A stretch of DNA of 64,000 nt, from assembly GCA_015698045.1 (NCBI GenBank), contig BLAL01000215.1, positions 868,001-932,000 of the forward strand. Reading direction: 5' to 3'. Numbering within the stretch: the first letter of the stretch is position 1; each line of letters begins with the position of its first letter. The notes under the pieces are model-generated. The model was not told the origin of the DNA. It saw only the letters and a program-made list of their open reading frames with translations, and did no database searches. Source of the DNA: Rhizophagus clarus. Its lineage: Eukaryota > Glomeromycota > Glomeromycetes > Glomerales > Glomeraceae. A program made the translations under genes and the position numbers. Below are positions 35,801 to 49,629 of this stretch, piece after piece.

Positions 35801-36017
35801 TAATTCATCAATATCCTTCATTTCAAATGATGGTAAGATTGTATCAGGTTCTTCTTTACCTTTAGACGAAACTTTTAAAGATTTTCAGCGTACTGTTAAT
35901 GATAAATTAGCTGAAATAGATCAAAATATTACTCAAATAAGCGATATACAAAATACTATAAACGGCATGCAGGAACTTTTTACGGTATTCATTAAAAAAT
36001 TAGCATTAAAAAATTAG
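29833..36017 (+). pseudogene. Beta-propeller plus ion-transport-domain (TRP-like) protein, disrupted
   Basis: Exons are 29833-30178, 30259-33143, 33215-33343, 33418-33706, 33806-34399, 34496-34520, 34600-34645, 34725-35156 and 35498-36017. The Ser/Lys-rich N-terminus leads to WD40-like strands (FATHVAISPNGQYICTL, later FAVSRNKQLIACSNGEGTV and ENDERLLIITEE). Then come an ankyrin-like or linker region (CKALEHLN, LEYYSENALHHIGWM) and six or so hydrophobic helices (about 34030-34390, 34602-34870 and 35070-35156, the last a pore/S6-like INGEWPQRDQW..NMLIAF). A cytosolic tail ends in a coiled coil (DKLAEIDQNITQISDIQNTI). Such proteins are multigene in Rhizophagus and should be membrane cation channels. 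Problems: TGA at 30282 and TAG at 30429, and frame changes near 30610, 31120, 32803 and 33868. The first donor (GTCGTATG) is weak. The downstream splice sites are excellent, so either a recent pseudogene or local sequence errors. Confidence 0.7.
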
Positions 36018-37619
36018 ATAATATTGAAAGTAAGCAAGATAAGCAAGAATCATAAAAAAAGACTCTTATCATATATAGATCTTATAATATTGCATTTTAA
36101 TCATAAAATTTATATATTATTAATATCATCATGTATTAATATCATCATGTATTATTAATATTTAATGTAATTCACAAGATCACAATTCATTATTAGAATG
36201 TAAAATAAATCTATTAAAAAAGACTATTATTTAAATTGAACAATGCCAAAATTCCACGTTATTGATATACACGCTAAAAGTAGTACATTGGGACTTTCAG
36301 ATGAGTTTGCGTAGAAATTTGGATGCAGATTTTTCCTTTTCTTAATAATGTCGGCCAGTTTTTTAATTTGGCCGTTGCCTCAAAAACTTTTTATCGTAGT
36401 CCTTAATTGACTATGTATTTGAATCCTTGAAATTATAGAAAACTCTTGTTGCACATTGGAAAATTATTTGATGTAATCGTGTAATGACGAGCCGACTTTC
36501 TCCAGTATTTGTTGCAAAGCAGCAACTTTGACACATGACTGAATTTGTATTATGTGTTTGCTCATTATTTTATTTAATCAAAATTATCATACGCGAAATT
36601 AAAATCATGTATAATTTAGTAATCCACTTAAATTTCGAAAGGATTTCTCTAATTCTGATCCACTGCATTTTTTGTACTGTAGGAACAATTAAATGGCCGA
36701 TTTTGGGAAGGTATAAACATTATTCAATTACATTGTGATGAAATTATGTAATTTCATGAATCTGAATCTGAAATTTTGTAGTTTTTGTTTATATAAGATA
36801 TTAGATGTTAATATTAGTTGAATGGAATTCCGATAAATTTCCGATGAAGAATTCTAAAAGGTTTAACGTTAACGTTATATTCCTGAATTACCAAAATTTA
36901 CAATACGTAATTTTCTTTTTTTAAACATACGTTAATACCAATTGTTAAAAAAGATTTCAAACCATATATTTCACTCGATTACAATGAAAAGCATTAGTTT
37001 AATTCTTAATCAAAGAAATGGTTTTCACTTTTCAATGTTTTTTGATGTTTACGATGTTTACGTGATAATTACTACTATTTCAAATGTCTCGTGAAATTAA
37101 TCTTGACTCTAAATAAAAAAATTTACACATTCATTTACCTTTTTATATATCCACACCTTTTGCAAGCATTGTGCGAGCTCTATTCATTTCTGACCGCTTA
37201 TTGGTCAATCTTTTGATTTACAGATGCTGAATATTTGTCAAAAATTTGTCTCATCAGCAAATCGAAAATACCAAGTACCCGAAGTATTACATTATATCAC
37301 GTGTGTACATATACGACTCGCAAATATGATCGGCAATCGCCAATCGCTTCTGGAAACTTAGATCGAGTGCTATAAATAACTGTCCAGTTGGGACAATAAA
37401 TTGACCGAAGAGCAAATATGCATCATATGTTTCATATTTTATTGCGTAATTAAATACATTTATGTAGCCTTTTTAGAAATAATATTATTAACATTTTTAT
37501 AAATTAACGTTGGACAGCCAAAATATATGTTAAGTCTACTACACTCTGAAGGTTTATGTGCTGCCACATGATTATTTCGATTTTATTATATAGTAACTTT
37601 AATGAAATTTAGATATCGC
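36018..37619. other. Spacer between the channel gene and the satellite array
   Basis: No gene. A short ORF at 36535-36738 is unsupported. A CACGTG-containing site (ATATCACGTGTG) lies near 37296. Confidence 0.5.
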
Positions 37620-38999
37620 AAACGTAATTTAGAATAAGATATTAAAAATCATCATTTTTTTTAATAGTATTCCATCTCCAAATTTCACACCCAACCCGCT
37701 AAGAATTAAAAAAACTCACAACTGGAAAGGGCACAGCTGAGAAGAAAAAAAACCTAATAACCAGTTTTTTTTTAAAAAAAAAATAATTCTATAATATACA
37801 TATTATAATATATATTATATGAAGAATCAATATTTTTGAGCCAATCTTTTAATTTATACTGAAATTTGGAAACTTTAAAATCATGGGATATCAATAATTT
37901 TTGTTTCATTATTACTAGCTAACTTAGGAATACAGGGAATACAGTGGCTTGTATCACAAAAAGATCAAATTTTTTAAGAGAGTGAAATTACGTGGTTGAG
38001 AAGTGAATTTTTAACATGGAAAATATAATAATTAAAAGTGATTTCTTTTATTTTTGATTTTAAAAAAAGAAATTTTATACAATTTATATAATTTAGATTT
38101 TCAACAACATTTTAGGAGCAGTTATACCATACGTAGCCTACTTACATAGCAAAAACAAAGTGCACACGGGAGTGGTCGAAATTTATATGTTTACTCGTAA
38201 CTCCACATCCAATCTTTAAGAATTAAGAAAAGACCCAGTTAGGAATGAAAAGAAGACGTCATTAAGTTTACCATATACAATGAGACGTCAAATGATTGAC
38301 GTTGTCTTCGTTAATGCTACCAAAATCATTCTGGTTATTGTTGCCGGTTTTTGGAAAACTGCGGATTCGAGGACCAAGAAAATTTTTATAGGTACAAATT
38401 GTTTTACATTTGTCTGTAGGAAATAAGTTTAATACAATTTAAAAGTTTATTAATATAGGTATTCGTCTTAAAAAAATAAGTAATCTGACTAAAACAAATT
38501 TGACGAAATAAAGCAAGTGCCTTTAATGCTACCAAACGATTTTTATGCTGGCTTTCTGCTATTTATATAGAGATTGGCTCTTTTGATAGAGGTTTTGTCG
38601 GTTTCTGTATCTTATATTGGGTGATAACGTGAAACAGAGGTATATCGGTGTTTATAACTTCGTTATATTCATTCGGCGTTTCCTATTTCCCATTTTTTAC
38701 ACACCCAACCCGCTAAGAATTAAAAAACTTGCCCAATTGGGATAAACCCGGTCGGGAAGAAAAAATTGGTTATTACTTTAAATAACCATTTTTTTTTAAA
38801 AAAATTTACATTGTTAATTAAAAAAATATGAATATTTTCCGAATAAACAAATGTCTTATTTATACAAAAATATGGAAATTTTAAAATTATGGGATATAAA
38901 ATAATGAATGATTATTTTTACTCCCTTTGCCAAAAACCACGTCGCTGATCAAACGAATGTTATTGTGGTTATTGTCTCTTAATTATAATTAGTTAGCTC

Positions 39000-40950
39000 A
39001 GGAATACAGTGACCTGTAGCATAATTTTTTTTCGGAATTTTAAAAGCATATGGTGGCTATCACCTATAAACGACAATAGTCTGAAATTTGCAATTTTATA
39101 TTATGTAACCTATTTTTAAAGTATTTTGTTAAATATAACAGAGAAAATTTTTTTATAGTTTTTGAGGTGGATAATTGCTGCGCAAGCGGCAAAATTTTTT
39201 TTGCCATATTTACATGGAATTTTGTAAAATCCACAAAAATTCCATGAAAACTAGTCGTTACTTATCAAATTTTGACCCGTAATATTAGTTAAAATTCTTA
39301 CTAAATTCATTAAAATAAATCGACAGAAATGTTCAATACACGTTATTCTATCATTTTATCAGTTTAATTTCTTCTTTTTACCATTTAATTTACAATTTAT
39401 AAAAGCTTGTAGTCACATAATATTATTGTTGTTTATAGATGATAGCCACCATAGCAAAATTTTTTTTATTTTTGAGCTCTAAATATTTTATATTAACCAA
39501 GTTTTTATAATTTTTTTTAGCATTATAGGAACAGTAATCAGTTCCTATAACATATGCAGCAAAACGCATGTAAAATTCACGTGATTTAATGCATACTGTT
39601 TTTTTGGGAAGCGGTCTAAATTTATATATCACTCTTAACTCTTCATCTAATCATGAATAAAGAAAATATTCTGGTCAGGAACAAGAAAAACAAATCATTA
39701 AATTTCCATATACAATGGGACGTCAAATGATTGATATGGCCTTTGTCACCAAATCATTGATCACAATTTTTACTATCTCGTGTACATATATTTAGTCTTA
39801 TTTATTAATCGCTGTATAACAAAAAATGCAACTAGTACTTGATCACAAGATCTGTTCCCTAGGAAATGTTATTATAAATGAATATGCTTCGTCATTAACA
39901 TGTGTACTAGTAGAAAGGTCACAACATTATATAAATACTTTATTTTTTACTATTTAATATTTCATTACTATATGATTACACGGAAATACAAAAAGTCACA
40001 CGAGACAAATATGCAATATATGTAACTTATAATAACTGTTTATTACAAAGAGAAGGATTTATTTTCCTTCTTTTCACATAGAGACATACTTGGCGGATGA
40101 GTTTGACTAAAACGCTCTTAGAGTTCTTATCTCTATACTGAATCGTATGTAATCATCATCACGAAATTTTCAGGATATTCAATATTGTACAAATACCTAA
40201 TTTCTTAAATATAGTTAACAATATTGCATATATAATTTTTTGTATAAAAATTAACACAATATATTGCATGGAATTTACATTTTATATATTAAATATGCAA
40301 ATAATGTGCATTTTCAGGGTATGCAAATCAATTTTTTATGCACAAAATTTTGCATATTTTTTATACAAAAAAAATTTCCTGATGATTTCATAGTCTTAGT
40401 GGAAGTGCTTGACTGTATTTCGTTGTAATATTTCTCATGAGATGCAAAAACAATGATCGATTAAAGAAATTGTTAAGATAAAGAGGATTGTGTTTTTCAA
40501 AGAGTGTTACTCGAAGAAGCAATGTTTGACTTGTTGGTTTCTCTCATCATGTAGGCCATAAGTTTTCGCCGCAATTTTATCACACATACAATTCCGCCAA
40601 TGAAATTGGATGAGTCCACACATCAATCACATTATACGACATATTTCATTGTAAAAAAACGCCGGTCATTTTTTCAACCGCAGATACACTTTAGTACCGA
40701 AAAGAAAAGGAATGCAATATTTGAGTAATCAAAAGAGGGAATATGCATTTCTACTGAAGAAACAGTGGCGAATACTAATTATCCAACAACATCCACGTAA
40801 TAATAAGATATCAATGATATGAGCGTCAAATAAGTTATTTTGCAATCGAAGACAAAAATATTCACTAGAAGTTCATAATGAATATGTATTTTTAATGCTA
40901 CTAATCGATTAGTTAGTATTTATACAGTATTATACACAGATTGGCTCTTA
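39000..40950. repeat. Long unit segment duplicated at 52.6-53.75 kb
   Basis: The stretch with ACGGAAATACAAAAAGTCAC, then GAGTTTGA(C/G)TAAAACGC and CCGCAGATACACTTTAGTAC, appears at both places in the same order with about 90 percent match by eye. The array therefore grew by duplicating blocks longer than a single unit. Indels differ, for example extra sequence near 40.15-40.38 kb in the left copy. Confidence 0.75.
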
Positions 40951-43900
40951 TCTTTAGTTATTGTATCTATGACGATAGTTTACTCAAGGAGTATTTACAA
41001 ATTCGCAAACAATGAGATGTATGGTAAATTATGCATCTCCGTTTTTTTTTTTTTTTTTCTTTTAAGAAAATTTTTTAAATCAAATAAATACCTTATATAA
41101 AATAATTCAAAAATATAAATCATATAGTCACATATTATCACATTGTTTATTAGATTTTAAATTTTACAAAGTCTGATAAATTAAAATAAGTATGATGTTT
41201 ATAAATTTCGTTACAGTATATTTCATTCAGATACCTATTCCACATTTTCACTCCCAACCCGCTAAGAATTAAAAAAACTTGCCCATTTGGGACGAATCCG
41301 GTTGGGAAGAAAAAATTGATTATTATTTTGATAACCATTTTTTTTTAATAACATTTACATTTTTTTTGATTAAAAATACGAATATTTTCTGAACAAACCA
41401 ATGTCTTATTTACTGTATATTGAAATCTGGAAATTTTAAAATTATGGGATATTAAAATAAATGAGTGGTTATTTGACTCCCTTTGTCAAAAACCTAAGAA
41501 ATTCATCGCTGATCAAACGAATGTTATTGTGGTTATTGTCTTATCATTATAATTAGTTAGCTTAGGAGTACAGTGACTTGTAACACACAAATGATCGTGA
41601 ATTTTAAAGCATTTTTTAACATGATAAATAACTAAAAGAGATTTTTGTTATTTTTGATCTCTATATTAGAATTAAATTTTTAACAAATTTAGGGTTTTAT
41701 ACTAGCATTATTATATAAACAACTGAGAGTGTTAAACAGATACGTAGCAAAACAAAAGTGAACGCATATCAATATCACGTAATTTAATGAATGTATTTTT
41801 TTATATAACTCCACAGGTCACGTTCAATTTAAAGAATTAATATATTTCCTAGTTAAGAAAGAGAAGAAAACATATCATTAACCTTTTTCATATACGATGG
41901 GTCATCAAATAATTGTCATGTCTTTTTTATCAACATCATTCGGTTATTGTTACCGATTTTTAGAAAATTGCGGATTCAAGGATCAAGAAAAATTGTTATG
42001 GGTAAAATGTTTTCATTCCGTCTGGAATGGATATGAAAAGAAACTAGAAGGAAATAAGTCAAATAAATTTAAAAGTTTATTGGTATTGTCGTTCATCTTG
42101 AAAAAATAATTAATCTGCCTAAAACAAATTAGACGAAAGTCTTTAAATTAATTATTTATATTAATTTTTTGTCATTTATATGCAGATTGGCATTTTAAAT
42201 AAAGGTTTAATCTATAGTTGTTGCTATATCTTATATCGAGTGACAACGATATTTTGCTTAAAGAGCATTTACAAATTAACAACACAATGAAATATACTAC
42301 ACATGTTAAAGTTTTTATTATTATTTTTTTTTTTATTCAAAAAGTTTTTAAATTAAATAAATGTCTTATGTAAATTACTTTTATTAATTCAACATATAAT
42401 AATTACATAATACCATACTGTTTGTTAAATTATTTGTTTTAAATTTTACAAAATCTATATTGCAAAGTTTGATAAATTGAAATAAGAACATGAATAAATT
42501 CGTTATACTTATTAGATTCCTATTTCTTTTACACACCCAACCCGCTAAGAATTAAAAAAACTTGCCCATTTTGGATGAACCCGGTTGGGAAGAAAAAATT
42601 GATTATTACTTTTAATAAACCATTTTTTTTTTAAAAAATTTACATTGTTAATTAAAAAAAATATGATATTTTCTGAACAAACCAAAGTCTTATTTATACA
42701 GAAATATGGAAATTTTAAAATTATGGGATATCAAAATAAATGAATAATTATTTTACTCCTTTCGTATCCAATGTTATGGTTATTGTTTCATCATTATAAT
42801 TAGTTAGCTTAGGAATACAATGACTTGTAACACAAAAACAAATTTTAAGAACGAATATCGACTATCGAGAAATGAATTTAAAAGTAGTTGAAAACGACTT
42901 TTTTTATTTCTGAGCTTTATATTAGAAATAAATTTTTATAAGGTTTTAGCATTATATACTATATGAACGGTTAAAGTGATCAATATTACTTTATTTAACG
43001 AATTATTCTTTCATATGTTCGCTTATGATAGCTCCGTATCAATTATGAAATGTCAAAAAGAAAACAAACCATTTACCTCTCATATACGATGGGACATCAA
43101 ATGATTGTTGGCATGGTAAAATCATTTGGTTATTGTTACCGATTTGCGGATCAAGGATTAAATTGTTTTCATTACGTCTGTAATGAATATGAGCAAGATT
43201 AAAAGGAAATAAGTTAAATGTAACTGAAAAGATTATTAATATCGGTATTCTTATTAAAAGAGAATAATAAATCCGTTTAAGTAAATCTAAGAATAACGTC
43301 TTGATGATAGCGTCTTTAATGTTACCAAACTTTATATTAATTAGCTTTTTTAATAAAAGTTATGTCGGTTACTTATTTTATATCGATTGAATGATAATGA
43401 TAATTTGCTTAAGGAGTATTCACATAATGAAATGTATAGTAAATTATGCAAAATCATATGCACACGTTAAAGAAATTTTGTTTCTAGTATTTTTATTCAA
43501 AAAGTTTTTAGATGTCTTATTTAAAATTTCCTTTTATTAATTCAATAATATAAATCATATTATTACACTGTTTGTTTATTATACAGTATTTATGGTTTAC
43601 AAAATCTGATAAATTGAAATAAGAACGTGAAATGGATCGATATTTTATAAATTTCGTTATATTCATTCAGATACTTATTTCCACATTTTCACACCCAACC
43701 CACTAAGAATTAAAAAACTTGCCCATTTGGGATGAACCAGGTTGGGAAGAAAAAATTGATTATTATTTCAATAATCATTTTTTTTTAATAACATTTACAT
43801 TTTTTTTGATTCAAAATACGAATATTTTCTGAACAAACCAATGTCTTATTTATATTGAAATCTGGAAACTTTAAAATTATGGGATATCAAAATAAATGAA

Positions 43901-46600
43901 TGGTTATTTTACTCCCTTTGTCAAAAACCTAAGTAGTTCATCGCTAGTTAGCTTAGGAATACAGTGACTTGTAATACACAAATGATCGTGAATTTTAAAA
44001 GCATTTTTTAACATGATAAATAGCTAAAAGCGATTTTTGTTATTTTTGATCTCTACATTGGAATTAAAAGTTTTAACAAATTTAGGGTTTTATAGCATTA
44101 TTATATGTACAACTGAGAGTATTAAACAGATACGTAGCAAAACAAAAGTGAATGCATGTCAATGTCACATGATTTAACGAATGTATTCTTTTATATGTTC
44201 ACTCATAACTGCACAGTCCACATCCAATTTAAAGAATTAATAAATTTCCTAGTTAAGAAAGAGAAGAAAACAAATCATTAACCTTTTTCATATACGATGG
44301 GTCATCAAATAATTGACATGTCTTTTTTATCAACATCATTCGGTTATTGTTATCGATTTTTAGAAAACTGCGGATTCGAGGATCAAGAAAATTGTTATGG
44401 GTAAAATGTTTTTCATTCTGCCTGGAATGGATATGAAAAGAAACTAGAAGGAAATAAGTCAAATACAATTTAAAAGTTTATTGGTATTGTCGTTCATCTT
44501 GAAAAAATAATTAATCTGCCTAAAACAAATTGACGAAAGTCTTTTAAATTAAATTTTTTCGTCATTTATATGCAGATTGGCTTTTTTAATAAAGGTTTAA
44601 TCTATTAGTTGTTGTTATATCTTATATCAAGTGACAACGATATTTTACTTTAAGAGCATTTATAAATTAGCAGCACAATGAAATATACTGCACATGTTAA
44701 AGTTTTTATTATTATTTTTTTTTTTTATTCAAAAAGTTTTTAAATTAAATAAATGTCTTATGTAAATTACTTTTATTAATTCAACATATAATAATTACAT
44801 AATACCATACTGTTTGTTAAATTATTTGTTTTAAATTTTACAAAATCTATATTGCAAAGTTTGATAAATTGAAATAAGAACATGAATAAATTCGTTATAC
44901 TTATTAGATTCCTATTTCTTTTACACACCCAACCCGCTAAGAATTAAAAAAACTTGCCCATTTGGGATGAACCCGATTGGGAAGAAAAAATTGGTTATTA
45001 CTTTTAATAAACCATTTTTTTTAAAAAAAAATTTACATTGTTAATTTTAAAAAATGATATTTTCTGAACAAACCAATGTCTTATTTATATTGAAATCTGG
45101 AAATCTTAAAATTATGGGATATCAAAATAAATGAATGGTTATTTTACTCCCTTTGCCAAAAACCTCATCGCTGATCAAACGAATGATGATGTGGTTATTG
45201 TCTCATTATTATAATTAGTTAGCTTAGGAATACAGTGACTTGTAACACATAATGATCGTGAATTTTAAAAGCATTTTTTAACATGATATATTGCTAAAAA
45301 CGATTTTTGTTATTTTTGATCTCTATATTGGAATTAAATTTTTAACAAATTTAGGGTTTTATAGCATTATTATTTAAACAACTGAGGGTGTTAAACAGAT
45401 ACGTAGCAAAACAAAAGTGAACGCATATCAATATCACGTGATTTAACGAATGTATTCTCTTATATGTTCACTCATAACTCCACCGTTCACGCCCAATTTA
45501 TAAATTTCCTAGTTAATAAAGGGAAGAAAACAAATCATTAACCTTTTTCATATACGATGGGTCATCAAATGATTGACATGTCTTTTTTACAAAATCATTC
45601 GGTTATTGTTATCGATTTTTAGAAAACTGCGGATTCGAGAATCAAGAAAATTGTTATGGGTAAAATGTTTTTCATTCTGTCTAGAATGGATATGAAAAGA
45701 AACTAGAGGGAAATAAGTCAAATACAATTTAAAAGTTTATTGGTATTGTCGTTCATCTTGAAAAAATAATTAATCTGCCTTGACGAAAGTCTTTTATATT
45801 TTTTCGTCATTTATATGCAGATTAGCTTTTTTAATAAAGGTTTAATCTGTTAGTTGTTGTTATATCTTATATCGAGTGACAACGATATTTTACTTTAAGA
45901 GCATTTACAAATTAGCAGCACAATGAAATATACTGCACATGTTAAAGAAGTTTTTATTTTTTTTTTTTTTATTCAAAAAGTTTTTAAATTAAATAAATGT
46001 CTAATGTAAATTACTTTTATTAATTCAACATATAATAATTACACAATATCATACTGTTTTATTAAATTATTTTAAATTTTATAAAATCTATATTGCAAAA
46101 TTTGATAAATTGAAAAAAAAGAACATGAATAAATTCGTTATACTTATTAGATTCCTATTTCTTTTACACACCCAACCCGCTAAGAATTAAAAAACTTGCC
46201 CATTTTGGGATGAACCCGGTTGGGAAGAAAAAATTGGTTATTACTTTTAATAAACCATTTTTTTTTAAAAAAATTTACATTGTTAATTAAAAAAAATATG
46301 ATATTTTCTGAACAAACCAATGTCTTATTTATACAGAAATATGGAAATTTTAAAATTATGGGATATTAAAATAAATGAATAATTATTTTACTCCTTTCGT
46401 ATCCAATGTTATGGTTATTGTTTCATCATTAAAATTAGTTAGCTTAGGAATACAATGACTTTGTAACACAAAAACAAATTTTAAGAACGAATATCGACTA
46501 TCGAGAAATGAATTTAAAAGTAGTTGAAAACGACTTTTTTTTTTATTTCTGAACTTTATATTAGAAATAAATTTTTATAAAGTTTTAGCATTATATACTA

Positions 46601-46784
46601 CAGTCAAACTCCGATATAACGATACGTCGGGACTCATATGAAATTTCGGAAAAAATATCGTTATATCAAAATTATACCGATATTTATATGCACTCATATA
46701 TGGTGGGAAAATGAAATCCCATCGTTATATCGAATTTTTAATATATATTGGTATATCGGATATCGTTATATCGAGGTTAGACTG
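46601..46784. mobile_element. 184-bp pogo/Tc1-mariner-type MITE with TA duplication
   Basis: The terminal inverted repeats CAGTCAAACTCCGATATAAC and CAGTCTAACCTCGATATAAC match at 17 of 20 positions. TA stands on both sides. The sister unit near 42,950 reads ..TATATACTATATGAACGG without the insert, exactly the sequence expected before insertion with one TA. CAGT ends plus TA duplication is typical of pogo-like Tc1/mariner elements. No coding capacity. Confidence 0.92.
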
Positions 46785-49629
46785 TATATGAACGGTTAAA
46801 GTGATCAATATTACTTTATTTAGCGAATTATTCCTTCATATGTTCACTCATAATAGCTCCGCATCAATTATGAAATGTCAAAAAGAAAACATACCATTTA
46901 CCTTTCATATATGATGGGACATCAAATGATTGTTGGCATGGTCTTTTTACTAAAACCATTTGGTTATTGTTACCAATTTGCGAATTCAAGGATTAAGAAA
47001 AATTATTCATTGATAAATTGTTTTCATTACGTCTGTAATGAATATGAACAAGATTAAAAGGAAATAAGTTAAATGTAACTGAAAAGATTATTAATATCGG
47101 TATTTTTATCTGTTATTAAAAAAGAATAATAAATCCGTTTAAATGAATCTAACGATAACGTCTTAACGATAGTGTCTTTTAATGTTACTAAACGATTAAT
47201 TATTTATATTAATTAGCTTTTTTAATAAAAGTTATGTCGGTTACTGATTTTATATTGATTGATAATTTGCTTAAGGAGTATTCACATAATGAGATGTATA
47301 ATAAATTATGCAAAATCATATGCACACGTTAAAGAAATTTTTGTTTCCAGTTTTTTTATTCAAAAAAGTTTTTAGATGTCTTATATAAAAATTCCTTTTA
47401 TTAATTCAATAATATAAATCATATTATTACACTGTTTATTTATTATATTTCATGTTTACAAAATCTGATAAATTAAAATAAGAATGTGAAATGAGTATAA
47501 ATTTCGTTATATTCATTCAGATACTTATTTCCACATTTTCACACCCAACCCGCTAAGAATTAAAAAAACTTGCCCATTTGGGATGAACCCGGTTGGGAAG
47601 AAAAAATTGATTATTACTTTTAATAAACCATTTTTTTTAAAAAAAATTTACATTGTTAATTAATTAAAAAAAATATGATATTTTCTGAACAAACCAATGT
47701 CTTATTTATATTAAAATCTGGAAATTTTAAAATTATGGGATATCAAAATAAATGAGTGGTTATTTTACTCCCTTTGCCAAAAACCTCATCGCTGATCAAA
47801 CGAATGTTATTGTGGTTATTGTCTCATCATTATAATTAGTTAGCTTAGGAATACAGTGACTTGTAACACATAATGATCGTGAATTTTAAAAGCATTTTTC
47901 AACATGATATATAGCTAAAAGCGATTTGTGTTATTTTTGATTTCTATATTAGAATTAAATTTTTAACAAATTTAGGGTTTTATAGCATTATTATATAAAC
48001 AACGGGGGGTGTTAAACAGATACGTAGCAAAACAAAAGTGAACGCATATCAATATCACGTGGTATTCACTTATATGTTCACTCATAACTCCACAGTTCAC
48101 GCCCAATTTATAAATTTCCTAGTTAAGAAAGGGATCCATATACGATGGGACATCAAATGATTGACATGTCTTTTTTACCAAAATCATTCGGTTATTGTTA
48201 TCGATTTTAGAAAACTGCGGATTCGAGGATCAAGAAAATTGTTATGGGTAAAATGTTTTTCATTCCGTCTGGAATGGATATGAAAAGAAACTAGAAGGAA
48301 ATAAGTCAAATACAATTTAAAAGTTTATTGGTATTGTCGTTCATCTTGAAAAAATAATTAATCTGCTTAAAACAAATTTGACGAAAGTCTTTTAAATTGA
48401 TTACTTATATTAATTTTTTGCCATTTATATGCAGATTGGCTTGTTTAATAAAGGGTTTATCTGTAGTAGTTACTATATCATATATCGAGTGACAACGATA
48501 TTTCTTAAAGAGCATTACAAATTAGCAGCACAATCAAATGTACTGCACATATTAAAAAAGTTTTTATTTTTTTTTTCTTTATTCAAAAAGTTTTTAAATT
48601 AAATAAATGTCTTATAACATATAATAATTACACAATATCATACTGTTTATTAAATTATTTTAAATTTTACAAAATCTATATTGCAAAGTTTGATAAATTG
48701 AAAAATAAGAACATGAATAAATTCGTTATACTTATTAGATTCCTATTTCTTTTACACACCCAACCCGCTAAGAATTAAAAAAACTTGCCCATTTGGGATG
48801 AACCCGGTTGGGAAGAAAAAATTGGTTATTACTTTTAATAACCCATTTTTTTTTAAAAAAAATTTACATTGTTAATTAAAAAAAATATGATATTTTCTGA
48901 ACAAACCAAAGTCTTATTTATACAGAAATATGAAAATTTTAAAATTATGGGATATCAAAATAAATGAATAATTATTTTACTCCCTTTGCCAATATCTGAT
49001 CCATCACTGATCAATCGTTATGGTTATTGTCTTATCATTATAATTAGTTAGCTTATGAATACAATAACTTGTAACACAAAAACAAATTTTAAGAACGAAT
49101 GAGTTCTAATATGATGAAAGTTAAAAGCGAGTTTTTTTTATTTCTGAGCGATATATTAGTTTTTGTTCATTAAATTAAATATTTGTAATAAGGAAAAGGA
49201 AAACCATTAGTATAATGTATTCATGATTTGCGCAAATTTTATACAATGTTAAGGTTTTTATATATTATATGAACGGTTAAAGTGTTAAAGAAAACCAAAA
49301 GTGAACTGCTCATTATTTAGCGATTTATTCTTTTATATGATGTTCACTCATAATAGCTACACATCTAATCTGAAGAATTATGAAATGTCAAGAAAAAAGC
49401 AAACCATTAACCTTTCATATACAATCATATACAATGGGACATCAAATGATTGACATAGTCTTTTTTACTAAAATCATTTGGTTATTGTTACCGATTTTTA
49501 GAAAATTATGGATTCAAGGATTAAAAAAAAAATTGTTTATTGGTGAATTGTTTTGACTTTTCATTACGTCTATAAGAATATGAACAAGTTAGAAGGAAAT
49601 AAGTTAAATGTAACTGAAAGATTATTAAT

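Noticed and set aside
41897-47057. Short ORFs in satellite units (MGHQIIVMSFL.. type) as a peptide family
   Set aside because: They are broken by stops or indels in most units, and conservation does not follow codon positions by eye.
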